NCBI GenBank assembly: GCA_966211455.1
Contig: CBIHNI010000004.1
Coordinates: forward strand, 1 to 64,000
Direction of reading: 5' to 3'
Source of the DNA: 21-14-0-10-47-8 sp966211455
GTDB taxonomy: Bacteria > Bdellovibrionota > Bdellovibrionia > Bdellovibrionales > Bdellovibrionaceae
DNA: 64,000 nt
The notes under the pieces are model-generated. The model worked only from the letters and a program-made list of their open reading frames with translations, had not been told where the DNA came from and ran no database searches. Of the stretch, positions 9,137 through 18,068 are shown piece by piece (the first letter of the stretch is position 1; each line of letters starts with the position of its first letter). The position numbers and the translations under genes were made by a program.

Positions 9137-9988
9137 ATGGAAAACAAAAAGAAAAAAATTATTTCAGCAATTGCCGGCGTGGCGATTTTGGTTGCGGTCT
9201 ATTTCATTTACGAAGAGTTGATGTATGTCTCAACAGACAACGCCCAGATCGAAGCCCCAACGGTCATCTTGGCGGCAAAAATCCCGGGTTATATCCGCGA
9301 AGTGAAGGTCGCCGAAGGCCAGAGGGTGAAAAAAGGCGATATCCTGGTGCAAATCGACAATCGCGATTACCAGTCATTGGCCGATTCGGCGAAAAGCGAA
9401 ATGCTTTCGCTGGAAGCGCGTAAGAACGATGCGGAAAAGAACTATCGTCGTATCAAAGATCTTTACGCTCAAAGTGTCGTTTCCTCTCAGCAGTATGATA
9501 CGGCCACCGCCAATTATAACGAAGTGAAAGCCAAATACGACTCAGCTTCGGCGAAATTGGTCCAAGCCGAATTAAGCCTCGAGAACACTCAGGTGAAGGC
9601 GCCAAGCGACGGGATCATCGCACGCAAATCGGCCGAAGTGGGACAGCTTGCTTCTCCGGGGAGCCCTTTGGTTGGCTTCGTTAGCTCGGAAAGCCGATGG
9701 GTGATGGCGAACTTTAAAGAGACCGATATTTCAAACGTGCATATCGGAAAGCCAGTCGATATCAAAATCGATGCGCTTTCGGGTCGTAAGTTTCAAGGCG
9801 AAGTGGAAAGCATCAGCTCGGCGACGGGCGCGACTTTCACGTTGCTTCCGCCAGACAATGCGACTGGAAACTTCACCAAGGTTGTTCAGCGCGTACCGGT
9901 TCGAATCAAATTTTTAAATATGACTGCAGAAGATTATGAAAGCATTCAGGCCGGTCTTTCGGCTTTGGTGAAAGTTCACGTTCACTAA
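9137..9988 (+). CDS. EmrA/HlyD-type membrane fusion protein
   Basis: About 283 residues. A single N-terminal membrane helix (IISAIAGVAILVAVYFIYEEL) precedes STDNAQIEAPTVILAAKIPGYI, the biotinyl-lipoyl-like half motif of EmrA/HlyD adaptors. A coiled-coil hairpin follows (about 80-150), then TQVKAPSDGIIARKSAEVGQLASPG, the second lipoyl half. The C-terminal beta-barrel region is as expected. It links the MFS pump to the outer membrane channel. GTG at 9122 directly follows the tolC stop; the ATG at 9137 with AAGTGGA upstream seems the better start. Confidence 0.9.
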   Translation: MENKKKKIISAIAGVAILVAVYFIYEELMYVSTDNAQIEAPTVILAAKIPGYIREVKVAEGQRVKKGDILVQIDNRDYQSLADSAKSEMLSLEARKNDAEKNYRRIKDLYAQSVVSSQQYDTATANYNEVKAKYDSASAKLVQAELSLENTQVKAPSDGIIARKSAEVGQLASPGSPLVGFVSSESRWVMANFKETDISNVHIGKPVDIKIDALSGRKFQGEVESISSATGATFTLLPPDNATGNFTKVVQRVPVRIKFLNMTAEDYESIQAGLSALVKVHVH

Positions 9989-10015
9989 TCTTCCCACTGT
10001 TGTCGGAGATCTGCC

Positions 10016-11593
10016 ATGGGCATGAGTCGCGATTCCAAATTGATTGTTTTTGTTGCGGTGCTCGCAAGTTTGCTCGAGATCATCGACACGTCGATCGTCA
10101 ACGTGGCCCTTCCCACCATGATGGGAAATCTGGGGGCGACGCTGGAAGATATCTCGATGGTCATCACGGGCTACGCGATTGCCAACGCGATCATCTTGCC
10201 GGCTTCGGCTTGGCTCAGTGAACGCTTTGGCCGTCGCAGGTATTATCTGGGATGCATCATCGCGTTCACCGTGGCATCGGTCGCTTGCGGTTTTGCGCCG
10301 AATTTATTTTTCCTGACCGTGTTTCGAATTTTCCAAGGTTTGGCGGGTGGGGCTTTGCTTCCGACTTCGCAGACTTTGATCTACGAACAGTTCCCGAAAG
10401 AAAAGGCAGGGATGGCGGGTGCCATTTTCGGGATGAGCGTGATGGTCGGACCTGCTTTGGGTCCGGTGATGGGTGGATATCTGACGGATCATTTCGGTTG
10501 GAGATCGATCTTTAATATCAATTTGCCACTGGGACTTTTGGCTTTGTTCGTGGGCCTTTTGGTGATCCGTGAACCGGAACATTTGAAAAAGGTCGAAGGC
10601 CAGCCGGTTGAAAAGCCAAAATTGGATAGCATCGGTTTGGGGCTTTTGGTTGCCGGTATCGGCTGTCTGCAGTACGTGCTGGAGCGTGGTGAGGCCGATG
10701 ATTGGTTCTCTTCAACGGGAATCGTAATCAATACGATCATCGCGGTGATCGCGCTTCCGACCTTTATCTGGTGGGAGCTGAAAGTCGAAAATCCAGTGAT
10801 CAACGTGCGTCTTTTCAAAGAGAAGATCGTGCAAAGTGGCGTCACGCTGATGTTCCTTTTGGGTTTCTTCTTGTATGGAATCGTCTTCTTGCTGCCGATT
10901 TTTTTGGGCCGCGCTTACAACTATGATGCCACCCAGATCGGCGAGATGTTCATCCCGGGTTCTTTGGTCACCATGGCCATGATGCCTTTGATCGGAAAGA
11001 TGATGCAATCCGGGAAAAATCCAAAGGTGCTGATCATTATCGGCTTTATCGGGCTTGAGCTGACATTGATGATCATGGCGACCTTCTCGCCACTTTCGGC
11101 GAAATCGGATGTGATGAACTCACTCTATATGCGGGGGCTTGCGCTGTCGTTCTTGTTTGTGCCAATCAATTCCAGCATTCTCAGCCAGTATTCGGGTCGG
11201 GCGTTGGGGCAGGTTGCAGGTCTTTTGAATCTGTTCCGTCAGATCGGTGGCAGTACAGGGATCGCGATGGTCGCGACGATTTTGAACGTGCGGACTCATC
11301 AAAATTATACGGATCTCAGTGAAAAGGTGAACGCCTTTAATACCAACGCGCAAAGCTTCTTTCGACAAAGTGCGCAGGGGATGGCCACCAAGTTTTCAAA
11401 CGATGTCGGTTTTAATATCGGCAGCGGGGCCGCGATCAAGGCTTTGTATTACAAGGTTCAAAACCAGGTGTTTATGCTGACCTTTCTGCAGCTGACATTT
11501 ATTATGATGATGATTTTGGGGCTTGCGGTCATTCCGCTTTGGCGACTGAAATTAGGCCCTGGTAAAGTCCGTGTGGTTGACGACGCACACTGA
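10016..11593 (+). CDS. EmrB/QacA-type (DHA2) MFS drug exporter, 14 TM
   Basis: A 525-residue protein with about 14 membrane segments. DHA2 signatures are seen: LEIIDTSIVNVALPTMMGNL in helix 1 (motif D1), WLSERFGRRRYYLG (motif A) and GLAGGALLPTSQTLIYEQFP with GPALGPVMGGYLTDHFGWRSIFNINLP (motifs B/C). It should export hydrophobic or cationic compounds by proton antiport, working with the preceding adaptor and TolC. TCGGAGAT lies just ahead of the start; a second in-frame ATG is at 10022. It is the last gene of the MarR-controlled operon. Confidence 0.92.
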   Translation: MGMSRDSKLIVFVAVLASLLEIIDTSIVNVALPTMMGNLGATLEDISMVITGYAIANAIILPASAWLSERFGRRRYYLGCIIAFTVASVACGFAPNLFFLTVFRIFQGLAGGALLPTSQTLIYEQFPKEKAGMAGAIFGMSVMVGPALGPVMGGYLTDHFGWRSIFNINLPLGLLALFVGLLVIREPEHLKKVEGQPVEKPKLDSIGLGLLVAGIGCLQYVLERGEADDWFSSTGIVINTIIAVIALPTFIWWELKVENPVINVRLFKEKIVQSGVTLMFLLGFFLYGIVFLLPIFLGRAYNYDATQIGEMFIPGSLVTMAMMPLIGKMMQSGKNPKVLIIIGFIGLELTLMIMATFSPLSAKSDVMNSLYMRGLALSFLFVPINSSILSQYSGRALGQVAGLLNLFRQIGGSTGIAMVATILNVRTHQNYTDLSEKVNAFNTNAQSFFRQSAQGMATKFSNDVGFNIGSGAAIKALYYKVQNQVFMLTFLQLTFIMMMILGLAVIPLWRLKLGPGKVRVVDDAH

Positions 11594-11657
11594 TTTCTCG
11601 ATCTCTTGATACCCAGTGCTTGACACCCAGCAAGGGTATCGAGAGGCTAAGCCCCAT

Positions 11658-12407
11658 ATGAAAACATGGATCTGGCTCGCGCTTCTGTGGACACCTCAGG
11701 TATTTGCTTTGGACTTCGCCCTGTCACCGATGGTGCGAAGTTACGCCACTTCGGGTTCGGTCGAGCTCACGGCTCGTCATGACATATTGCTTTGGGACAA
11801 GCGCGACTCGGCCAAATGGATGTTCGGCTTTGTCCAACCCAAAGTCATGCTGGGCGCGCAAGGCGTGATGGAAGGAACCTTCAGCTTCTATCCGATCTCG
11901 ATTTTGGAACTGGGTGCCAGCTATTCGACCACGTCGCGTTTTTACGAGACGAAACCTTTTGATTGCAGCACGAATATTTGCAAAGGCGTTTTGCAACGAC
12001 ATAAGCTGACCGCAAGATTGGCCTTGGGGCACGAGTTCGAAAATTTCAATCTGCAAGGGCTTTTCACCTATCACCGCATCCGCATTTCGAACGCTGATAA
12101 TTCGAAGCCCTTGGTCGACGAGTCCGAAGTTCTGCTGGCAAACCCGGGATCGGATGTTGCCGATTGCATGTCCATCTTTGTCGGGGCTCAGCGGGACGTG
12201 CACACGCTGGGCATTTACGCTCGAAAAGCGCGGCTGCAAGAGAGCAAAAACGAAAACGACAGCCAGTATTTGATTTATCGGCAGAAGTTTCCGGATTTCT
12301 TGCTGTCGGGTGGGGTCGGACGCTACGCTTCGGACTTTCATAAGCCTGGTTTTTCAGCACTGGCATCCGTCACCTGGAGCTGGGGCGAAAGCATTTCGCT
12401 ATTTTAA
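11658..12407 (+). CDS. Secreted or outer membrane protein of unknown function
   Basis: About 249 residues starting at the ATG at 11658, which gives a signal peptide (MKTWIWLALLWTPQVFA) and follows GAGAGG. The mature part has alternating hydrophobic/polar stretches with frequent Tyr and Ser (SFYPISILELGASYSTTSRFY) and ends in a hydrophobic aromatic residue (SWGESISLF). This is typical of an outer membrane beta-barrel, so I infer a small barrel. There is one Cys pair (CSTNICKG). It lies 64 bp after the efflux operon but with its own ribosome binding site. No family recognised. Confidence 0.6.
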   Translation: MKTWIWLALLWTPQVFALDFALSPMVRSYATSGSVELTARHDILLWDKRDSAKWMFGFVQPKVMLGAQGVMEGTFSFYPISILELGASYSTTSRFYETKPFDCSTNICKGVLQRHKLTARLALGHEFENFNLQGLFTYHRIRISNADNSKPLVDESEVLLANPGSDVADCMSIFVGAQRDVHTLGIYARKARLQESKNENDSQYLIYRQKFPDFLLSGGVGRYASDFHKPGFSALASVTWSWGESISLF

Positions 12408-12445
12408 GCATTGAACCCCGCTTTAAAGCTGCATAAGATTCGCTC

Positions 12446-13459
12446 ATGTTGAAAGCGCTTTATATTTGCTCACGAGAATCGGATTATCTGCAGGACCTGA
12501 TTTATTCAGGCCTTTGCGAAATCTTGGGTGCCCAGCGCGTGATCGATTGGCCCTGGAATCGGAATTTTCATTGGCCGCGCAAAAAATATCCGCGCAATCT
12601 GGGATATCGTCATTTCAACTTCACGCATTTTGATAAACTGGTTTTGGGTGCGGACCGCATCCCGTGGAATGAAGTCGGCGTGGTGTTTGTGGCTGCGACC
12701 AAGCCCGATTGCTTTGAAAGCTATTTGTCTTTGCAATCCAAAATTCCGTCTGGCGTGCCGGTGGTTTTTTTGGATGGCGGCGATTTCCCCGAAATCGGTG
12801 GGGATCTGCATCGGCTGAAGCGCCCCGAGCTTTTGCAAGAGGTTGAAAAAAAGCGACCTTTCGATTTTGTCTTTAAGCGCGAAATGTTGGAAGATAAATC
12901 TTATCCAACAAACACGGCTCCTTTGCCTTTTGCGATTCCGTTTCATCTGATGGCTCCGCCAGATGAAGGTGGCAAGTACGATGTCAGCTTTTGGGCGGTC
13001 GAATCCGATCCCGTTCGCACACAAGCGCTCGAGCTGATCGAAGACAAATTTGATTGCCGAGAAAACGGCACGACTCGCAATCAGGTTTTTAAAAAGTACA
13101 AACGAAAAGGATTTTATTATTTGCAAGAGCTGGCTCGTTGTAAGGTCGTGCTGAATTTTCGTGGGGTGGGTTGGGATACCTTGCGCTATTGGGAGGTCTT
13201 TGGTCTTCATGGTTTTCTGATTTCGCAAAGACCGAAAATCGTTATCCCGGATAACTTCGAACACGGAAAAGAAATTATCTTTTGCAAAGATGATCTGTCC
13301 GACTTGGTCGATCTGTGCCAGTACTATTTGGATCACCCCCGTGAACGAATTCAAATCGCCAAGATGGGGTCCATTAAAGCGCAGCGAAAGCATTCGACCC
13401 AAGCACGGGCGCAGTTTGTTTTGGACACTCTCAAATCGCAAATCAAATTACAGATGTGA
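12446..13459 (+). CDS. CgeB-like glycosyltransferase (GT-B) candidate
   Basis: A 337-residue cytoplasmic protein. The C-terminal half has the layout of CgeB/YkvP-type GT-B glycosyltransferases: ARCKVVLNFRGVGWDTLRYWEVFGLHGFLIS (about 230-260), where T-x-R-x-x-E is the nucleotide-sugar-binding signature, then a helix-rich tail with SDLVDLCQYYLDHPRERIQIAKMG. The N-terminal domain is divergent. It could add sugar to a surface polymer or protein; the substrate is unknown. Its last 12 bases overlap the convergent membrane protein gene. Family by motif only. Confidence 0.6.
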   Translation: MLKALYICSRESDYLQDLIYSGLCEILGAQRVIDWPWNRNFHWPRKKYPRNLGYRHFNFTHFDKLVLGADRIPWNEVGVVFVAATKPDCFESYLSLQSKIPSGVPVVFLDGGDFPEIGGDLHRLKRPELLQEVEKKRPFDFVFKREMLEDKSYPTNTAPLPFAIPFHLMAPPDEGGKYDVSFWAVESDPVRTQALELIEDKFDCRENGTTRNQVFKKYKRKGFYYLQELARCKVVLNFRGVGWDTLRYWEVFGLHGFLISQRPKIVIPDNFEHGKEIIFCKDDLSDLVDLCQYYLDHPRERIQIAKMGSIKAQRKHSTQARAQFVLDTLKSQIKLQM

Positions 13460-14209
13460 GCTGATCCAAACCGAGCATTCGAAAAGTGCCGGGTAGCAGG
13501 CAAGCCACACCCAGAAAAAACGATTCAAACCGAAAACCTGAAAATTGAGAAAATGAAAGATCGCACCAATCAAAAGCCATACGGGCAGAATCTGGGGCAT
13601 CAAAACGGCGAGCGGAAAGCTCAATTCAAAAAGCAACACGCCCCAGGTTCCAAGTTTCAGCAATGGGCTTTTCGCTTCGGCCTGCGCGCGCCACCATGGC
13701 GGGATCAGATACTTGGGGCTCAGCAAAAACCGGGACAAGGCCCGACCCGAACGCCAATCCGGATGGGCGACCTTTGCGACGCCAGCGACAAAATAGGAAA
13801 GGCAAACTTGCAGACCCAAATACAGCAAACAGGCTTGTTGCACCAAGGGATGATCGGGGAAAGCAGCTGAAATCCAAACCGCGACAAGGGCCAAGGTGGT
13901 TAGCGAATCACTGCCGCCATTAAAGCTTCCGCGAAAACGAAAATAAATCAGAAACTGGGTGATCAGCAAAAAGGCCAGATGCTGCGGTCGTGGCCATACC
14001 AGGGCGAAAAACAGAATGAAAAGTCGCAGCAGCAAAAGCCCGATCCAGGTTTGATCGCGCAGGATAAAACGCGAGCTCCATTCGGGGCCGCTTTTCAGCA
14101 GGCTTGTTTTCCAGATGCCAGACTGTTCTGAAAACACGCGGCGAATTTGCCAGAGCTCCAGGGTCTGAAAGAACATCACGATCAAAAGAAGTTTCTCGGT
14201 CCAAAACAT
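13448..14209 (-). CDS. Polytopic membrane protein, HTTM-like
   Basis: A 253-residue protein with about seven hydrophobic helices. The middle region, FRGSFNGGSDSLTTLALVAV followed by a Leu-rich helix and YFVAGVAKVAHPDWRSGRAL, resembles HTTM (horizontally transferred transmembrane) proteins related to vitamin-K-dependent carboxylase membrane domains. The K-x-x-H/D-W-R-x-G pattern is the best marker. No catalytic role can be claimed. Its start follows directly on the stop of the gene at 14210-14614, so the two are almost certainly translated together. Confidence 0.55.
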   Translation of the reverse strand: MFWTEKLLLIVMFFQTLELWQIRRVFSEQSGIWKTSLLKSGPEWSSRFILRDQTWIGLLLLRLFILFFALVWPRPQHLAFLLITQFLIYFRFRGSFNGGSDSLTTLALVAVWISAAFPDHPLVQQACLLYLGLQVCLSYFVAGVAKVAHPDWRSGRALSRFLLSPKYLIPPWWRAQAEAKSPLLKLGTWGVLLFELSFPLAVLMPQILPVWLLIGAIFHFLNFQVFGLNRFFWVWLACYPALFECSVWISSHL

Positions 14210-14614
14210 TTAGCTCTCATGCTCGGCGGAAAGAAATCGGTGATCTTCATTTTCCAGAAAAATGCCAAGCTCAAATTGAAAGCGAACCTTTCCGGATGTC
14301 GCAAAGATCTCTGAGCGAATCCAGCTTTCCACCAGGCGGTAGCTGATTTGTTTTTGCAGACTTGGCAGATCCTGCTGCTGGCTTTCTAAAAGCTCCACGC
14401 TGAGACGATCCAAAAGATGCAGTTTGGCGAGCCATAGATTTTGTTCGCTATTGAGAAACAGATTGGTCAGCCCACGCTGAATCAAGGGTGGCGTAGGCGC
14501 CACCCAGGGGCTCCAATTTTGGCCCGCAAGAGCTGTGCGATAGCGAAGCTGGGTGAATGAACCCAGTTCATCAAAGAACTTCCAGGAAGGAATCAAAGCG
14601 CGCAGCAAACTCAT
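14210..14614 (-). CDS. Small protein paired with the HTTM-like protein
   Basis: A 134-residue protein of unknown family with no signal peptide. It is rich in Leu, Trp and Gln, with amphipathic helices around LAKLHLLDRLSVELLES and PSLQKQISYRLVESWIRSE. It ends LSAEHES* and the next start codon (HTTM-like gene) begins at the adjacent base, so the pair is translationally coupled and likely forms one functional unit at the membrane. Confidence 0.55.
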   Translation of the reverse strand: MSLLRALIPSWKFFDELGSFTQLRYRTALAGQNWSPWVAPTPPLIQRGLTNLFLNSEQNLWLAKLHLLDRLSVELLESQQQDLPSLQKQISYRLVESWIRSEIFATSGKVRFQFELGIFLENEDHRFLSAEHES

Positions 14615-14796
14615 GTGCTTTCAGACTAATTGATTTCAATTTGAGACAGCAGAAGCAAAGTTCGAAATCTTGATAAAGGTCTAGTCACTGTGGCTTTCCC
14701 GGCTCAGGGTTGTCGTCTCGCAAAGGGAAAGAAATTGAATCTTCTACGAAGTGGCCAGGCCGACAGATTATTCTAGAAAGGTAGGGGGGACTGGAT

Positions 14797-15651
14797 ATGA
14801 AAATCTCCGGCCGACTGTGGAAAGCGCGAATCTTTGTCTTTGGCGTGATGCCGGTCTTGATGCTGGGTTATCAAAACTGCAGCTCGATCGAAGTCCGCGA
14901 GCCGCAGCAGCCCACCCCCAAAGCTTCAAATTGGAGCTCGTCCGCAAGCTATTATAAAATGACCGGCTACAGCTGCCCGCAGACGCACGCGACCTACCAG
15001 GCCGTGGGAAGCTGGAAAATGAAAAAGACAAAAGTGGTTTTAAATTACAAAGCTTTTAAAACTGTCGGAAAAGAGAAAATTCCGGATGTGGCATCGCAGT
15101 CCCGCGAGCATTGGATCGAGGGTTACAAGTTCGATTCCGATTGCGAAACGGTGGCAAAATCCCAGCTCAATTTTAAAAATGAAATGTATGTCGGTTACAG
15201 TTGCGAGCGGGTGGACGAGCCCGTCAACCACTGCTCGGTGAAAGACAGCAACTGCTTGATCGGAAGTCAGGTTGCAAGGACACTGACTCAGGCTGGCGAT
15301 TATTCGTCATGGAAGGGTTGCCAGGCGATGATTCAGGAAAAGGATGCGACCTTGATTGCGGGCTCCGAGGTCTGCCGGCTGACCGGTCACGTCGTCAGTT
15401 CCGAAGCGAACTGGGCCGCGTGCGTGCCGGTGGTTTCCGCTACGCGCACCACCAGCTCTGGTATCAATGAAGACCTATCGATGGTCGATGTCTGCGAGGC
15501 CAAGGTGAAAAGCCTGGGTGGCTATGTGGCTCCCGGTTACAATGCGGTTTGCCGAACCCTGAAAATTCAACCGGATGAGGCAAGACCCAAGCAAGAGGCA
15601 TCTGTTCAGGCCAGCGGTTCTGTGTTACAGACTGCCAGCCATGAGCTCTAG
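14797..15651 (+). CDS. Cys-rich putative lipoprotein with atypical lipobox
   Basis: A 284-residue protein. The N-terminus MKISGRLWKARIFVFGVMPVLMLGYQNCSS has a positively charged start, a hydrophobic core and a Cys at about 28 preceded by GYQN. This departs from the classic L-A-G/A-C box but is a pattern I associate with exported Bdellovibrio-type lipoproteins. The mature part holds about a dozen cysteines, and the C-terminal third shows two related units (CQAMIQEKDATLIAGSEVC and CEAKVKSLGGYVAPGYNAVC). AGGGGGGA lies before the ATG. The last 11 bases overlap the start of the pseudouridine synthase gene. Confidence 0.6.
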   Translation: MKISGRLWKARIFVFGVMPVLMLGYQNCSSIEVREPQQPTPKASNWSSSASYYKMTGYSCPQTHATYQAVGSWKMKKTKVVLNYKAFKTVGKEKIPDVASQSREHWIEGYKFDSDCETVAKSQLNFKNEMYVGYSCERVDEPVNHCSVKDSNCLIGSQVARTLTQAGDYSSWKGCQAMIQEKDATLIAGSEVCRLTGHVVSSEANWAACVPVVSATRTTSSGINEDLSMVDVCEAKVKSLGGYVAPGYNAVCRTLKIQPDEARPKQEASVQASGSVLQTASHEL

Positions 15652-16375
15652 CCCGAACCATTCAAAAACTTTCCGCGTTCTTTATCAGGATGAAAACCTG
15701 ATCGCGATCAATAAGCCTGCGGGTTATCATGTGCATCCACCGGAAACCAAAGCCGAAAAAGTTCCCCGTCATAAGATCATCCTGCACCAGTTGCGCGACC
15801 AGGTCGGTCAGCGTGTGCATCCGCTGCACCGTTTGGATGTGGCGACCAGCGGGGTCTTGGTGTTTGCGCTGAATCCGGAAACGGCCGGCCAGCTTGGCGG
15901 ACTTTTTCAACGTCAGGAAATCGATAAAACATACTGGGCGGTGGTGCGCGGTTACCTGCCGGATGAAGGCGTGATCGATCGCGAACTTCAATCCGATTCA
16001 AGCGGCCTGATGGTGGCGGCCCGCACGGATTTTCGCACGCTCAAACGGCTGGAGATCCCAGAGGCGGTGGGGCTTCAGCACTCGTCGGCCCGTTATTCGT
16101 GGTTGCAGGTCTCGCCCCACACGGGAAGATTTCATCAGATCCGCCGACATATGAACCGGATTTCGCATCCGGTGATCGGCGATGCGGCCCACGGGGACTC
16201 AAGGCACAATCGCTATTTCCGCGAGAAGCTGGGGATTTCGGGTCTTTGCCTGCGCGCCATGGAGATGAAATTTCGCTTTCAAGGCCAGGACTTTCATTTC
16301 AAGGCCGGGCCTTCAGAGCAATGGTTGCAGATTCAGAATCTGTTTTCAGCTGAAAATTCTAAAGCCACTTTTTAA
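15641..16375 (+). CDS. RNA pseudouridine synthase, RluA/TruC family
   Basis: About 244 residues. LIAINKPAGYHVHPPE is the start of the RluA fold, and HRLDVATSGVLVFALNPETA contains the catalytic aspartate in the HRLDxxTSG motif. PHTGRFHQIRRHMNRISHPVIGD is the second conserved block. The absence of an S4 domain, the short length and the starting point fit TruC (tRNA U65) more than RluC/D. The start at 15641 overlaps the previous gene's stop by 11 bases, implying coupled translation. The 3' end overlaps the convergent response regulator by 17 bp. Confidence 0.85.
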   Translation: MSSSPNHSKTFRVLYQDENLIAINKPAGYHVHPPETKAEKVPRHKIILHQLRDQVGQRVHPLHRLDVATSGVLVFALNPETAGQLGGLFQRQEIDKTYWAVVRGYLPDEGVIDRELQSDSSGLMVAARTDFRTLKRLEIPEAVGLQHSSARYSWLQVSPHTGRFHQIRRHMNRISHPVIGDAAHGDSRHNRYFREKLGISGLCLRAMEMKFRFQGQDFHFKAGPSEQWLQIQNLFSAENSKATF

Positions 16376-16826
16376 AAGGTTCGTGGCTTCGCAGTTTCTG
16401 TTCAAGAATGGAAAAAAGCTCGTTGATGTTAAAGGGCTTTGCGATCAGGCTGACCGCGCCTTTCTGGATGGCCTCGGCTTCGTTCAGATCAGCAAATCCG
16501 GTGGCCAAAAACACAGGCGGCTCGGCTGGATGCTTTTGGCGAAGTTTTTCCAAAAGCTTGATGCCGTCGCAGTTGGGCATGCGCACATCGGAAATAATAA
16601 AGTCAGGATGATAGGATTTCAAAATCTCGAGGGCTTCGATGCCATCACGGGCGGCCATCACCTGGGTGCCTTCTTGTTCAAAGACCATCATCAGGATCTC
16701 GCGCAAATCGGGCTCGTCTTCAACGATCAGAACGCGAGCTTGATCCCAGCGAACCTTGGCGTTGGCGCGAGAAGAGATCAGTTTCTTTATCGTTTCGATT
16801 TCGGCTTTCGTTTGTGATGTGTCCAT
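16359..16826 (-). CDS. Single-domain response regulator
   Basis: A 155-residue protein made of a receiver domain (about 28-145) with a short N-terminal helical tail and no output domain. Acidic pocket residues are in VLIVEDEPD, the phosphoacceptor Asp in FIISDVRMPNCDG (about 83), the Thr/Ser switch in FLATGFAD and the Lys in IAKPFNINEL. Such CheY-like proteins act by protein-protein contact or in phosphorelays. No kinase gene is nearby. The end overlaps the convergent pseudouridine synthase gene by 17 bp. Confidence 0.85.
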   Translation of the reverse strand: MDTSQTKAEIETIKKLISSRANAKVRWDQARVLIVEDEPDLREILMMVFEQEGTQVMAARDGIEALEILKSYHPDFIISDVRMPNCDGIKLLEKLRQKHPAEPPVFLATGFADLNEAEAIQKGAVSLIAKPFNINELFSILEQKLRSHEPFKKWL

Positions 16827-16951
16827 ACAGATCTTTTCGGCCTGACGAGACCGAAAGCCAAGGGCACTTGCCGATCTTACGAAGGATCCGTCCTGAACTG
16901 GAACGAACTTGCCGAAACTTCATAACCAAGCCCAGAGCGCTTTGCAGAGCT

Positions 16952-17542
16952 TTAGGGCGTGTGTAAAATCTGAGAGAGATTTTCGAAGGTTTCCAGAAGT
17001 TTTTTTGATGCGGGCTTCAAGTTCTCGAACCAGTCCTTGTGGGCCTGATCGTCCGAACCGTCGGTGATGTATTTGACCGATGTCAGCCCCACGCCCAGGC
17101 GTTTGCAGACCTTGGCGATGGCGTAAGCCTCCATATCGACCAGATCGCACTCAAGCTTGGGTGGGCCGACCTCGAAGCGATCGCCGGTGCCGCAGATGCC
17201 TTGTTTCAAATTGAGATAAGTCGGGACTTCGATCTTTCCCTGAATCTCGTCCATCGGTGTTTCACCCAAAGCAAAGCCCAAAGGCGAGAGATCCATATCG
17301 CGCTGGATGAAAGAGGCGCATTCGATCAACGAGTGGGTCGGGAACTTGTGGCTGCCAGCGGTGCCAAGGTTCAGGATGTGCTTGCAACCGGTCTTCAGGA
17401 TGACCTCGGCGGTTTTAAAGGCGGCGTTGATTTTGCCGATTCCGCAGTAATGAACCGGGATATTTTTATCGTCAAAAAGACCTTGGGTTTCAACCGGTAA
17501 GGCAACGATGATTTGCAGGTCTTGGTATTTAAGATGTTTCAT
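16952..17542 (-). CDS. MTA/SAH nucleosidase-like phosphorylase
   Basis: A 196-residue member of the PNP/UDP phosphorylase fold. ILNLGTAGSH is the glycine-rich loop, DLVDMEAYAIAKVCK the substrate-binding V-x-M-E block, and YITDGSDDQAH has the catalytic Asp. It should split methylthioadenosine or S-adenosylhomocysteine to adenine and a thioribose product. It is shorter than E. coli Pfs (about 230), mainly in the N-terminal part. The gene starts at the base next to the apt stop, so adenine released here is probably reused by Apt. Confidence 0.75.
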   Translation of the reverse strand: MKHLKYQDLQIIVALPVETQGLFDDKNIPVHYCGIGKINAAFKTAEVILKTGCKHILNLGTAGSHKFPTHSLIECASFIQRDMDLSPLGFALGETPMDEIQGKIEVPTYLNLKQGICGTGDRFEVGPPKLECDLVDMEAYAIAKVCKRLGVGLTSVKYITDGSDDQAHKDWFENLKPASKKLLETFENLSQILHTP

Positions 17543-18040
17543 TTAGTACTGCACCAACGAGAAAATTTTCTGACCTTTGAATTTCATCTGATTTAAGAAC
17601 GTGAGATCAATCAGGACCGCGACTTGCTCGACATGGTAGCCGGCTTTTTCGCAGATGTTGAGACTGGCTTGTAAAGTTCCACCGGTCGCCAGCACGTCGT
17701 CAAGCACCATCACGCGTGCTTTTCCTGGCGCCATTTCAAGCGTCGCTTTTCCGTACTCTAAAGCGTAACTTTCGGCGACCACGGGTGGGGGCAGTTTTCC
17801 GGCTTTGCGAAGCGGGATAAAGCCTTTTTTGAAATGGGCCGCCAGCAAGCTTGCCAAGATAAAGCCGCGAGATTCGACTCCGACAAAAGCGTCGATCTTG
17901 TTGAGGTCGACGGATTTGCCGAACTCTTCAGCGACGAATTGCAAGGCTTCGGGATTTTGCAGGAGCGGGGAAATATCGCGAAAAAGAATTCCCTTTTGGG
18001 GGAAATCGGGGATATCACGGATGTAACTTTTCAGATTCAT
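17543..18040 (-). CDS. apt: Adenine phosphoribosyltransferase
   Basis: A 165-residue type I phosphoribosyltransferase converting adenine plus PRPP to AMP. IRDIPDFPQKGILFRDISPLL is the characteristic Apt N-terminus, GVESRGFILA the substrate loop, GFIPLRKAGKLP the flexible loop, and VMVLDDVLATGGTL (about 108-122) the PRPP-binding motif. The next gene (nucleosidase) follows without a gap, giving a short purine salvage operon that recycles adenine from methylthioadenosine/SAH. Confidence 0.93.
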   Translation of the reverse strand: MNLKSYIRDIPDFPQKGILFRDISPLLQNPEALQFVAEEFGKSVDLNKIDAFVGVESRGFILASLLAAHFKKGFIPLRKAGKLPPPVVAESYALEYGKATLEMAPGKARVMVLDDVLATGGTLQASLNICEKAGYHVEQVAVLIDLTFLNQMKFKGQKIFSLVQY

Positions 18041-18068
18041 AGACCCCGAAAATTAAGTGGAGGCCCCC

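Noticed and set aside
9897..9910. GGTTCGAATC-like T-loop sequence suggesting a tRNA
   Set aside because: It is inside the emrA coding frame and no cloverleaf can be formed around it.
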